In this document: positions 24,863 to 32,084 of the stretch, piece after piece
How the letters are laid out: every line of letters begins with the position of its first letter
How positions within the stretch are numbered: position 1 is the first letter of the stretch
Assembly: GCF_002127655.1 (NCBI RefSeq)
Contig: NZ_NEHB01000045.1
Location: forward strand, 1-37,856
Direction of reading: 5' to 3'
DNA from: Janthinobacterium sp. GW456P
GTDB taxonomy: Bacteria; Pseudomonadota; Gammaproteobacteria; Burkholderiales; Burkholderiaceae_D
DNA length: 37,856 nt
The notes under the pieces: generated by a model
What the model was told of the DNA's origin: nothing
Databases searched by the model: none
Seen by the model: the letters and a program-made list of their open reading frames with translations, nothing else
Made by a program: the position numbers and the translations under genes

Positions 24863-25321
24863 ATGAAATTGACCTTTCCCCATGTCCTCTCCACTTGCCT
24901 GCTTGGCGCCTATTGCGTTATCGCTAGCGCGAACGCGGCTCCCGCCGACGCGGAACTGCTGGCCCTGGTGCAGCGCCATGCGCAGGCCCAGAGCAGCTTC
25001 GATCAAGCCACCTTGAAAGCCGTCACTGCCGAGAATTATGTGGAAATATCGCCGGTCGGCGAGGTGGACGGGCGTGAAAAAATGCTGTCCTTCTATGCGC
25101 CCGAGCAGAAACGGCCGAGTCCTCAAGTCCAGGTCGATGAGCCGGCGGTGCGCCTGTTTGGGGATACTGCGCTCATCTCGGCCCGGCTGTCTTACCGGCT
25201 TAATCAGGAAGGGGCGGCCCGCACCTTCGCCATGCGCGCCGGCTATGTCGCCAGGCTTGTCGACCAGCAATGGCTGCTCGTCAGCGCACAGTACACGGGC
25301 ATCCGTCCGCCGAAACCGTAA
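24863..25321 (+). CDS. Secreted NTF2/SnoaL-like (DUF4440-type) protein
   Basis: A 152-residue protein with a Sec signal (MKLTFPHVLSTCLLGAYCVIASANA, cleavage near 25). The mature part has the cone-shaped NTF2-like pattern: a first helix (LLALVQRHAQAQSSFDQATLKAVTAENYVEI), then SPVGEVDGREKMLSFY, and beta strands with VRLFGDTALISARLSYRL and QWLLVSAQYTGI. DUF4440/SnoaL-like proteins include isomerases and binding proteins, and no catalytic assignment can be made here. It is a single-gene unit with its own upstream gap. Confidence 0.75.
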   Translation: MKLTFPHVLSTCLLGAYCVIASANAAPADAELLALVQRHAQAQSSFDQATLKAVTAENYVEISPVGEVDGREKMLSFYAPEQKRPSPQVQVDEPAVRLFGDTALISARLSYRLNQEGAARTFAMRAGYVARLVDQQWLLVSAQYTGIRPPKP

Positions 25322-25359
25322 GCTGACATGTGGTCTGGCACCGGCCTGGGCCGGCCAGA

Positions 25360-26463
25360 CTACAGCCGCGCCTCATCGCCCCACACATGGCGCATGCTGA
25401 AGTGCACGCCCGCATCGTCTTCATGCAGCGACGAGACGATGGCGAACTGGCTGTCGCCCGTGTCGCGCGGCGTCATCTGCGCCAACTGGGCGGCGGCCAG
25501 CGGCGCGCCCAGCGGGTCGCTGAGCGGATGCACGTGGGCGGCGCCCCGCTGCGTGACGACGCCCAGTTCGCCGCTGCGCAGGCGCACCAGGGTGCCAGGT
25601 GGATACTTGCCCAGCAAATGGACGAACCGTTCCCCCAGCAGCGGATCGATGGGCACGCCCTGGTCGAGGAAGATGTGCTGCAGCGCCTGGTCGGGCACGA
25701 TGGAGCGGCGGTAGTTGCGCGCCGAGACGCGGGCGCAATAGCGGTCGGCCAGGCCGATCAGCTTGGCGTTTTGCAGGATTTCATCGGCCGTGCGTCCCTG
25801 CGGGTAGCCGCTGCCATCATCGTTTTCATGGTGCAGCAGCACGCAACTGAGCCATTCCTCGTCGTCGACGCCGGCGCAGCGCAACAGTTCCGTGCTTTCC
25901 TGTGGATGCTGACGCACGATACGCATTTCTTCGTCGTTCAGGGGACCGCGCCGGTCCTGGAAACTGTCGTGGTGGCGCAGCATGCCCACGTTCATCGTCA
26001 GCGCGGCCGCGCCGATCAATAAGAGTTCATCGTGGGGCTTGTGCATGCTGCGGCCCACCAGCATGGCCAGCAAGGCCGTTTCGATGCAGTGGCGTACGGC
26101 GTAGCTGCCGGCGATCTGGTTGAGCAGGATGCTGGCCAGCGCGATATCGGCATCGTGCTCAAGCGCGCGCAGCAGTTCGCGAGCGATGTCGCGCACGTCG
26201 CGCTCGGCATTGCTTTCGCTGCGCAAGGCCAGCAGCAGGCGTTCCAGGCGCTGCGCCGCTTCATTGAGCAAGCGCAACACGGACGGCTGCTCCGGCGTGC
26301 CCACATACAGGCCCAGCTGCATCAGCCGTCCCAGCTGGGCGCCGTCCGTGATGATTTGCCCCTTGCGCAGTTGCGGGCCGGCACTATGGTCAGCCAGAAA
26401 CAGATCCCAGGGCAGGGGTTCGCCGGGAACCAGGTCGGCCGGGCCGATGCGACGCTGTACCAT
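25360..26463 (-). CDS. HD-GYP-like domain protein with degenerate HD motif
   Basis: A 367-residue protein whose central part (about 115-300) is an HD-GYP domain. The first His is His125 in RHCIETALLA. The HD pair normally in a LLHDIGK context is replaced by LTMNVGM (Met157-Asn158). The later ligands are kept: RQHP near 185, HHE at 211-213 and GSGYP at 217-221, then LADRYCA. HD-GYP enzymes hydrolyse cyclic di-GMP; without the HD pair a metal site is incomplete, so this one may be a sensor or scaffold instead. The N-terminal 110 residues show no known domain, and the C-terminus is a beta-rich extension. The start follows AAAGGAT. It lies 41 bases after the aminotransferase gene, probably on the same message. 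Confidence 0.82.
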   Translation of the reverse strand: MVQRRIGPADLVPGEPLPWDLFLADHSAGPQLRKGQIITDGAQLGRLMQLGLYVGTPEQPSVLRLLNEAAQRLERLLLALRSESNAERDVRDIARELLRALEHDADIALASILLNQIAGSYAVRHCIETALLAMLVGRSMHKPHDELLLIGAAALTMNVGMLRHHDSFQDRRGPLNDEEMRIVRQHPQESTELLRCAGVDDEEWLSCVLLHHENDDGSGYPQGRTADEILQNAKLIGLADRYCARVSARNYRRSIVPDQALQHIFLDQGVPIDPLLGERFVHLLGKYPPGTLVRLRSGELGVVTQRGAAHVHPLSDPLGAPLAAAQLAQMTPRDTGDSQFAIVSSLHEDDAGVHFSMRHVWGDEARL

Positions 26464-26504
26464 GCTGTCATCCTTTGTTCCGCCGGGGCGGAGCAGTACT
26501 GTCG

Positions 26505-27683
26505 TTAAATGCTGCGCAGGCGCTCGAGCGCCAGGCGCAAGGTTTCATCTTGCTTGGCAAAGCAGAAGCGCACGATGCCCGACTCCTTGCCCTGCGCGTA
26601 AAACGCGGAAACGGGAATGGCGGCCACCTTGATTTCCGCCGTTAGCCATTCGGCGAACTGCGCTTCTGTTTCTTGCGAAATGGCATCGTAGCGCACGCAT
26701 TGGAAATACGTGCCGTCGGCCGGCAGCAGGGTAAAGCGGCTGCCCGCCAGGCCGTCGCGGAACAAATCGCGCTTGCGCTGGTAAAACGCGGGCAAGTCCA
26801 GGTAGGGCTGCGGGTTCGCCATGTAGCCGGCAATGCCGTGCTGCATCGGCGTGTTGACGGTAAAGACATTGTACTGGTGCACCTTGCGAAATTCCGCCGT
26901 CAGCGCCGCGGGCGCCGCCACATAGCCCACTTTCCAGCCCGTCACGTGATACGTCTTGCCGAAGCTGGACACAATGAAGCTGCGCGCCGCCAGTTCCGGG
27001 TTGCGCGACAGCGAGGCGTGCGGCACGCCGTCGTACACCATGTGCTCGTAGACTTCATCGGAGAGTATCAATATTTGCGTGCCGCGCACGATGTCGGCCA
27101 GTGCGGCCACATCGGCCGGGCGCAGGATCGTGCCCGTCGGGTTATGCGGCGTATTGATGATGATCAGGCGCGTCTTGGGGCTGACGGCGGCGGCCAGCTT
27201 GTCCCACGGCACGCTGTAACCGTGTTCACCCACTTGCATGGAGACCAGCACGGGCACGCCGCCGGCCAGCGCGATGGCGGGCAAATAGCTGTCGTAGGCC
27301 GGTTCGATGACGATGACTTCGTCGCCCGGGTGCACGCAGCACAGAATCGCCGTGGTCAGCGCCTGCGTGGCGCCGGCCGTGACGGTGATTTCCGCCGCCG
27401 CATCATAGCTGTGGCCGTACAAGCCGGCGATCTTCGCGGCAATCGCCTCGCGCAAGGGCGCGGCGCCCGTCATCATCGGATACTGGTTGTGGCCGGCGCG
27501 CATGGCGTCGCTGACGAGCTCAACCAGTGCCGGCTCGCAATCGAAGTCGGGAAAGCCCTGGCCCAGGTTGACGGCGCCATGCTGGGCTGCCAGGCTGGAC
27601 ATGCGGGTAAACACGGTGGTGCCCACCTGAGGCAAGCGGGTGGTCAGGGCGGGAGTCAGGTGGGGCAGGGACGGGCTGTTCAT
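26505..27683 (-). CDS. Methionine aminotransferase, PLP-dependent (YbdL-like)
   Basis: A 392-residue fold-type I class I/II aminotransferase. It has GQGFPDFDCE at 41-50, typical of the kynurenine/methionine aminotransferase group, then NQYPMMTGAAPLREAIA, TPHNPTG at 178-184 (Asn binding PLP), SDEVYE at 208-213, and the Schiff-base Lys243 in SSFGKTYHVTGWK. The C-terminal Arg for substrate carboxylate is in IVRFCFAK. YbdL of E. coli prefers methionine and has this signature, so transamination in methionine or salvage metabolism is likely. An alternative start at 27725 adds 14 residues. It lies 83 bases downstream of the PIN gene. Confidence 0.88.
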   Translation of the reverse strand: MNSPSLPHLTPALTTRLPQVGTTVFTRMSSLAAQHGAVNLGQGFPDFDCEPALVELVSDAMRAGHNQYPMMTGAAPLREAIAAKIAGLYGHSYDAAAEITVTAGATQALTTAILCCVHPGDEVIVIEPAYDSYLPAIALAGGVPVLVSMQVGEHGYSVPWDKLAAAVSPKTRLIIINTPHNPTGTILRPADVAALADIVRGTQILILSDEVYEHMVYDGVPHASLSRNPELAARSFIVSSFGKTYHVTGWKVGYVAAPAALTAEFRKVHQYNVFTVNTPMQHGIAGYMANPQPYLDLPAFYQRKRDLFRDGLAGSRFTLLPADGTYFQCVRYDAISQETEAQFAEWLTAEIKVAAIPVSAFYAQGKESGIVRFCFAKQDETLRLALERLRSI

Positions 27684-27766
27684 GAACGGTAGGGGCGCGG
27701 TGCGGAAAGTGGAATCGTTTCCCATTCTAGCGCAGCGCGCCCCGTCGCGTGCGGGGCTTTGGCGGC

Positions 27767-28201
27767 TCAGCCCGGCAATGCCCAGCCTTCCGGCACCATG
27801 ATCCTGAACATGCCGGCCTTGGCCGTCTTGCGGGCCAGTTTCAGCAGGGCCTTGTCCTTGGTGATGAGAATGTCGGCATTGGCGTCGCGCGCCAGTTCGA
27901 GGAATTTCTGGTCGTCCTTGTCCGTGCAAACGGGCAGGCGCACGCCGGACACGGGCGGCGCCACCACCGTGATGTGGGCATCGAAGCGGGCGGCGGCGAC
28001 AGCGCGGCTGGCTTCGTCGAGCGGCAGATGCTTGTAATGCAAGACGACAAGATATTCCGCGCGGCAATCTTCACGCGTGATGGCGTGCACGGCGCCGCTT
28101 TCCATGGCCGCCAGCAGGCCCGCCCAGCGCGGGTCGTTGAAGACGAACAGGTCGAGGCAAACGTTGGTGTCGAGGACGAGTTTTTGTGGAGCAGGTATCA
28201 T
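27767..28201 (-). CDS. PIN-domain protein, putative toxin-family RNase (COG1569-like)
   Basis: A 144-residue PIN-domain protein. The first acidic residue is Asp11 in LVLDTNVCLD, followed by Asp in RWAGLL-type context, and the later acidic cluster lies in TDKDDQKFLELA and ADILITKDKALL. The pattern fits the putative toxin component PIN family. Many members pair with an upstream antitoxin, but none is adjacent: yaaA diverges 30 bases away and an aminotransferase follows. It is therefore probably a solitary PIN ribonuclease rather than a working toxin-antitoxin unit. The ATG at 28201 was chosen because the family fold begins there. Confidence 0.78.
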   Translation of the reverse strand: MIPAPQKLVLDTNVCLDLFVFNDPRWAGLLAAMESGAVHAITREDCRAEYLVVLHYKHLPLDEASRAVAAARFDAHITVVAPPVSGVRLPVCTDKDDQKFLELARDANADILITKDKALLKLARKTAKAGMFRIMVPEGWALPG

Positions 28202-28231
28202 GTCGGCAATTCTATTCTGTAGTGATAATTT

Positions 28232-29002
28232 ATGTTGATCGTGCTTTCGCCCGCCAAGAGTCTCGACCTGGAGACGCCGCCAACAACCTCGTTGCACAGC
28301 ACCCCCGATTTTCTCGACCATTCCGCCCAGCTGATCGAACGCATGCGCCAGTTTTCCCCGGCCGAAGTGGGCAGCCTGATGGGCATTTCCGACGCCTTGT
28401 CGGCCCTCAACGTGGCCCGCTATGCGTCCTGGACGCCGCAGCTGGACGACGCGCGCCAGGCCATCATGGCTTTCAATGGCGACGTGTATGCCGGTTTCGA
28501 GGCGCGCAGCCTGCAGCCGGCCCAGCTCGACTATGCCCAGTCGCGCGTGCGCATTTTATCTGGCCTGTACGGCTTGCTGCGCCCGCTGGACCTGATCCAC
28601 CCGCACCGCCTGGAAATGGGCACGCGCCTGTCGACGACGCGCGGCAAGGATTTGTACGCGTTCTGGGGCGACACCATCACCAACGGCTTGAACCGCACGG
28701 CAAAAGAGCAGGGCGCCAAGGTGCTGGTGAATCTTGCTTCCGAAGAATATTTCAAATCCGTCAAGCCGCGCCAGCTGGACGTGCCCGTCATCGCGCCCGT
28801 GTTCGAGGACTGGAAGAACGGCAAATATAAAATCATCTCGTTCTACGCCAAGCGCGCGCGCGGCATGCTGGCCCGCTATGCGGCCGTCAACGATATCCGC
28901 GACTCGCAGCAGCTGAAGCAGTTCGACGTCGATGGCTATGGCTTCGTGCCGGAAGCGTCGAACGACACCAGCTGGGTGTTCCGGCGCAAAGTGGGCGAAT
29001 AA
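28232..29002 (+). CDS. yaaA: Peroxide stress protein YaaA (DUF328)
   Basis: A 256-residue cytoplasmic protein of normal length for YaaA. It opens [12 protein letters not shown], the family hallmark, and has [56 protein letters not shown] and [18 protein letters not shown]. coli YaaA lowers free iron and limits oxidative DNA damage under peroxide stress. The gene diverges from the PIN gene across 30 bases, so its promoter must overlap the start of that gene. A clear intrinsic terminator follows. Confidence 0.94.
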   Translation: MLIVLSPAKSLDLETPPTTSLHSTPDFLDHSAQLIERMRQFSPAEVGSLMGISDALSALNVARYASWTPQLDDARQAIMAFNGDVYAGFEARSLQPAQLDYAQSRVRILSGLYGLLRPLDLIHPHRLEMGTRLSTTRGKDLYAFWGDTITNGLNRTAKEQGAKVLVNLASEEYFKSVKPRQLDVPVIAPVFEDWKNGKYKIISFYAKRARGMLARYAAVNDIRDSQQLKQFDVDGYGFVPEASNDTSWVFRRKVGE

Positions 29003-29004
29003 GT

Positions 29005-29031
29005 AAAAAAACCGGGCTAGCCCGGTTTTTT
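29005..29031. terminator. Bidirectional intrinsic terminator between yaaA and bamD
   Basis: A perfect palindrome CCGGGCT/AGCCCGG at 29012-29025 is flanked by an A run (29005-29011) and a T run (29026-29031), so it can terminate both the plus-strand yaaA and the minus-strand bamD transcripts. It sits between the two converging stop codons. Confidence 0.88.
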
Positions 29032-29039
29032 ATTGCAGC

Positions 29040-29843
29040 TTACTGCCAGAATTTCCACCACTTGCGTTCCTTGTTCACCCCTTCCGGGCTGAGGAAGGCC
29101 GTGTTCGGGTAGTTCTTGGTCAGCACGCGCAAGGCATCGTCGCGCAAGTCGGTCAAGCCCAGCTTGTCATACGAGCGGTACATGATGAACAGCGCTTCCT
29201 CGATGGCCGGCGAGGCGGAAAAGTCGCTGATCGTCGTTTGCGCGCGGTTGGCGGCGGCCAGGTAGGCGCCGCGGCGGTAGTAATAGCGGGCCACGTGCAC
29301 TTCGTATTTCGCCATCGCATCGATCAGATAGTTCATGCGGGCCAGCGAATCGGGCGCGTACTTGCTATTCGGGAATTTGTCGACCAGTTGCTTGAAGGCG
29401 GCAAACGCTTCGCGCGTGGCTTTCGGATCGCGCTCGGTCGGATCTTGCTCGTACAGGAAGTTCAGGAAGCTGATTTGATCGTTAAAGCTGATCAGGCCCC
29501 GCAAGTAGTACATATAGTCCACGTTGGCGTGGTTCGGATGCAACTTGATGAAGCGTTCGACGGCAGCCAGTGCCTGCGCCTGGTCTCCCGACTTATAATA
29601 CGCGTAAGCGATCTCCATCTGCGCTTGCAGGGCATAGTTGCCGAAAGGATAGTTAGCCTCCAGCTTCTGGAACAGGCCGATTGCAGCTTCATAGTGCTGC
29701 CCGGCCATTTCTTCACGCGCCTCCGAGTATAATTTCGTAACGGACCAGTTTTTGGTCTCATCCACTTTTTCAGGCAACAAGCTGCAAGCGGACATGCCGA
29801 GCAGAACGACTGAAGCGACTACCAACGATAATTTTTTTTGCAT
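29040..29843 (-). CDS. bamD: Outer-membrane assembly lipoprotein BamD
   Basis: A 267-residue lipoprotein of the Bam complex that folds outer-membrane beta-barrels. It begins MQKKLSLVVASVVLLGMSAC with lipidated Cys at 20. TPR-like pairs cover the protein: LYSEAREEMAGQHYEAAIGLFQKLE, YALQAQMEIAYAYYKSGDQAQALAAVERF and the long SKYAPDSLARMNYLIDAMAKYEVHVARYYYRRGAYLAAANRA. The end (KNYPNTAF) matches ComL/BamD. The ATG at 29843 was preferred to a TTG at 29870 because it gives a standard lipoprotein signal. It diverges from rluD, as is common in betaproteobacteria; a -10-like TATAAT for bamD lies on the minus strand at 29893-29888. Confidence 0.94.
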   Translation of the reverse strand: MQKKLSLVVASVVLLGMSACSLLPEKVDETKNWSVTKLYSEAREEMAGQHYEAAIGLFQKLEANYPFGNYALQAQMEIAYAYYKSGDQAQALAAVERFIKLHPNHANVDYMYYLRGLISFNDQISFLNFLYEQDPTERDPKATREAFAAFKQLVDKFPNSKYAPDSLARMNYLIDAMAKYEVHVARYYYRRGAYLAAANRAQTTISDFSASPAIEEALFIMYRSYDKLGLTDLRDDALRVLTKNYPNTAFLSPEGVNKERKWWKFWQ

Positions 29844-29875
29844 GACGTTTTGCAAGAAGGTTTTAACCAAGTTTT

Positions 29876-29893
29876 TACAATAGGCTGATTATA
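29876..29893. promoter_or_regulatory. Overlapping -10 elements for rluD and bamD
   Basis: Plus strand TACAAT at 29876-29881 lies 28 bases before the rluD start, and minus strand TATAAT at 29893-29888 lies about 45 bases before the bamD start. The two promoters would overlap head to head. Neither has a strong -35, so this is a suggestion from sequence only. Confidence 0.4.
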
Positions 29894-29908
29894 GCCGATG
29901 GGAATGCT

Positions 29909-30958
29909 GTGATATTAACTCCGAAGCCTAATTTGGCTGACCCCGCGTTTGACTCCCTTTCTGACCATGCCGCCGAAGAGGCGTTTGACGGCGATTTTGC
30001 CGCCGACGACGTCTTCGAGGAAATGGCCCCGATTACATTGGAACTGACGCCGGACGCCTGCGGCCACCGCCTCGATAAAGTCATCGCCCAGCTGGTGCCG
30101 CAATACTCGCGCAGCCGCTTGCAATTGTGGCTGGAAGCCGGTTTCGTGACCGTCGATGGAAAAGTTGCGAAACGCAACATGACCGCCTATGGCGACGAGA
30201 AGATCGTCATTCTGCCGCAAAGCGCGCCGGAAGACGAGGCTTTTAAGCCGGAAGCGATGGAATTGAACATCGTGCACGAAGATGAGCATATCATCGTCAT
30301 CAACAAACCGGCCGGACTGGTTGTGCATCCGGGCCCCGGCAACTGGTCGGGCACCCTGCTCAACGGCTTGCTGCACCACTGCCCGCAACTGGCCGGCGTG
30401 CCGCGCGCCGGCATCGTGCACCGCCTGGACAAGGATACCAGCGGCCTGATGGTGGTCGGCAAGACCCTGGCCTCGCAAACGGACCTCGTGCGCCAGTTGC
30501 AGGCGCGCACCGTCAAGCGCGAGTATTTCGCGCTCGTGTGGGGCACGCCGAAAATGGCGGGCACCATCGATGCGTCGATTGCGCGCCACCCGCGCGACCG
30601 GGTCAAGATGGCCGTCTCGGAAAATTTCACCGCCAAGCCCGCCATCACGCACTATGAATTGATCGGCAGCGGCGAACTCGACCGCCGTCCCGTGAGCCTG
30701 ATGCAATGTCGCCTGGAAACAGGACGCACGCACCAGATCCGCGTGCACATGCAGCATCTGGGCTTTGCGCTGGTCGGCGACTACGTGTACGGCAAGCAGC
30801 ACCTGATGTCCGTGTTCTCGCGCCAGGCGCTGCAGGCGCGCCGCCTGGGCCTCGTGCATCCGGGCACCCTGGAAGCGTGCGAATGGATCGTGCCGCTGGC
30901 CGATGATTTCGCTCAACTGATCGCCACGGCCGGCATTCCCGAGCCGGAACAGGTCTGA
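29909..30958 (+). CDS. rluD: 23S rRNA pseudouridine synthase RluD
   Basis: A 349-residue enzyme that converts uridines of helix 69 in 23S rRNA to pseudouridine. An acidic N-terminal extension of about 40 residues precedes an S4 RNA-binding domain (about 50-100, HRLDKVIAQLVPQYSRSRLQ). The catalytic Asp174 is in HRLDKDTSGLMVV. RETGRTHQIRVH-like (LETGRTHQIRVHMQH) and GDYVYG motifs complete the RluA fold. The start is GTG at 29909; no closer ATG fits. It overlaps pgeF by one base, a pairing seen in many bacteria. Confidence 0.93.
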   Translation: MILTPKPNLADPAFDSLSDHAAEEAFDGDFAADDVFEEMAPITLELTPDACGHRLDKVIAQLVPQYSRSRLQLWLEAGFVTVDGKVAKRNMTAYGDEKIVILPQSAPEDEAFKPEAMELNIVHEDEHIIVINKPAGLVVHPGPGNWSGTLLNGLLHHCPQLAGVPRAGIVHRLDKDTSGLMVVGKTLASQTDLVRQLQARTVKREYFALVWGTPKMAGTIDASIARHPRDRVKMAVSENFTAKPAITHYELIGSGELDRRPVSLMQCRLETGRTHQIRVHMQHLGFALVGDYVYGKQHLMSVFSRQALQARRLGLVHPGTLEACEWIVPLADDFAQLIATAGIPEPEQV

Positions 30959-31743
30959 TGACGTCGCCGTTGCCTTGCATTATTCCCCATTGGCCCGGTT
31001 TGCCCGCCAACGTGGGCGCGCTGGCGACCGTGCGCGCGGGCGGCGTCAGCCAGGGACCGTATGGTGACGGGCAGGGCGGCGGTGGCTTGAACCTGGGCAC
31101 GCACGTGGGCGACGAGCCCGCGCATGTGGCGGCCAACCGCGCGCGTCTGGCCGCGATACTGCCTGCCGAGCCGGCCTGGCTGTCGCAGGTGCATGGCGTG
31201 GCCGTGGCCGATGCCGGCACCCTGGGCGCTTGCGTGCCCGACGCCGACGCCAGCGTGGCAACGCGGCCGGGCGCCGTGTGCGTGGTAATGACGGCCGATT
31301 GCCTGCCCGTGCTGTTCAGTTCGACCGATGGCCTCGTCGTCGGGGCTGCCCACGCGGGCTGGCGCGGCCTGGCCAACGGCGTCTTGCAGCGCACGGTGGA
31401 CAGCATGCGCGCGCAGGGCGCGACGCAGATCCTCGCCTGGCTGGGGCCGGCCATTGGCCCGCAGCAATTCGAAGTGGGGCAGGACGTGCTGCAGGCGTTT
31501 CGCGACGGCGCGCGCGATGATGTCGAGCGGCAAGTGTTATCGGATGCATTCGCCGCCATCGCCGGCAAACCGGGCAAGTACCTGGCCGACATCTATGCGC
31601 TGGCGCGCACCATGCTGCTGCGCGATGGCGTGGCGCAAGTGGCGGGCGGCGAGTACTGCACCGTCAGCGATGCGGCGCAGTTTTACTCGTACCGGCGCGA
31701 TGGCGTTACGGGAAGACAGGCCAGTTTGATCTGGCGCAAATAA
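30958..31743 (+). CDS. pgeF: Peptidoglycan editing factor PgeF (YfiH, laccase-like domain)
   Basis: A 261-residue protein of the multicopper polyphenol oxidase-like (DUF152) family. Its metal-binding residues are present: His79 in SQVHG, Cys115 in MTADCLPVLF and His132 in AAHAGWRGLANGV, with the end YSYRRDGVTGRQASLIW. E. coli YfiH prevents mis-incorporation of serine into peptidoglycan by removing wrong precursors. The start ATG overlaps the rluD TGA (TGATG at 30956-30960). A hairpin terminator follows. Confidence 0.92.
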   Translation: MTSPLPCIIPHWPGLPANVGALATVRAGGVSQGPYGDGQGGGGLNLGTHVGDEPAHVAANRARLAAILPAEPAWLSQVHGVAVADAGTLGACVPDADASVATRPGAVCVVMTADCLPVLFSSTDGLVVGAAHAGWRGLANGVLQRTVDSMRAQGATQILAWLGPAIGPQQFEVGQDVLQAFRDGARDDVERQVLSDAFAAIAGKPGKYLADIYALARTMLLRDGVAQVAGGEYCTVSDAAQFYSYRRDGVTGRQASLIWRK

Positions 31744-31748
31744 TCTGC

Positions 31749-31778
31749 ACGGCAGGCACTTATGTGTCTGCCGTTTTT
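31749..31778 (+). terminator. Intrinsic terminator after pgeF
   Basis: ACGGCAGGCAC (31749-31759) pairs with GTGTCTGCCGT (31764-31774), eleven pairs with one G-T wobble and a four-base loop, followed by five T (31774-31778). The right arm lies inside the last codons of the converging 77-residue membrane protein gene, so sequence there serves both functions. Confidence 0.82.
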
Positions 31779-31993
31779 GTTTTATCGTCTGCTGAGGCAA
31801 GCGCGCGGGCGTTCAGTTCGGCGATGCGCGCCGCCTTGCGTTTGCGCCGCCGCGAGCCCGTCAGATAGAATAGGATGGACAGCGGGATGACGCAGTACAG
31901 CACGAAGGTCATCACCCCGGCGACGATGGACGGTTCCGTCAGCGCCATGAGGCCGACGACGTAGATCCAGGCAACAGCGGTCATGAGCATCAT
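31760..31993 (-). CDS. Small inner-membrane protein, 77 residues
   Basis: A short protein with two predicted membrane helices (about 4-20, MTAVAWIYVVGLMALTE; about 24-45, IVAGVMTFVLYCVIPLSIL) and a basic, then acidic cytoplasmic tail (SRRRKRKAARIAELNARAL). It resembles small conserved hypothetical proteins of Burkholderiales but no function is known. Several Met near the start (codons 1, 2 and 4) leave its exact first residue open. Its end overlaps the pgeF terminator. Confidence 0.7.
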   Translation of the reverse strand: MMLMTAVAWIYVVGLMALTEPSIVAGVMTFVLYCVIPLSILFYLTGSRRRKRKAARIAELNARALASADDKTKTADT

Positions 31994-32084
31994 TGGTATT
32001 GGCAGTCAGTAAGAGTTTGCATGCTTTGATCCAGAAGTATTTATTTTTGACGACGTTTTAATTCTTGAATGGACTTTTACATCT

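Noticed and set aside
22000..25000. Prophage or insertion-sequence remnant in the accessory stretch
   Set aside because: No transposase, integrase, terminal repeats or phage structural genes were found; only decayed small genes.
27684..28067. Upstream extension of the aminotransferase frame
   Set aside because: It runs through the PIN gene in another frame and has no aminotransferase features.
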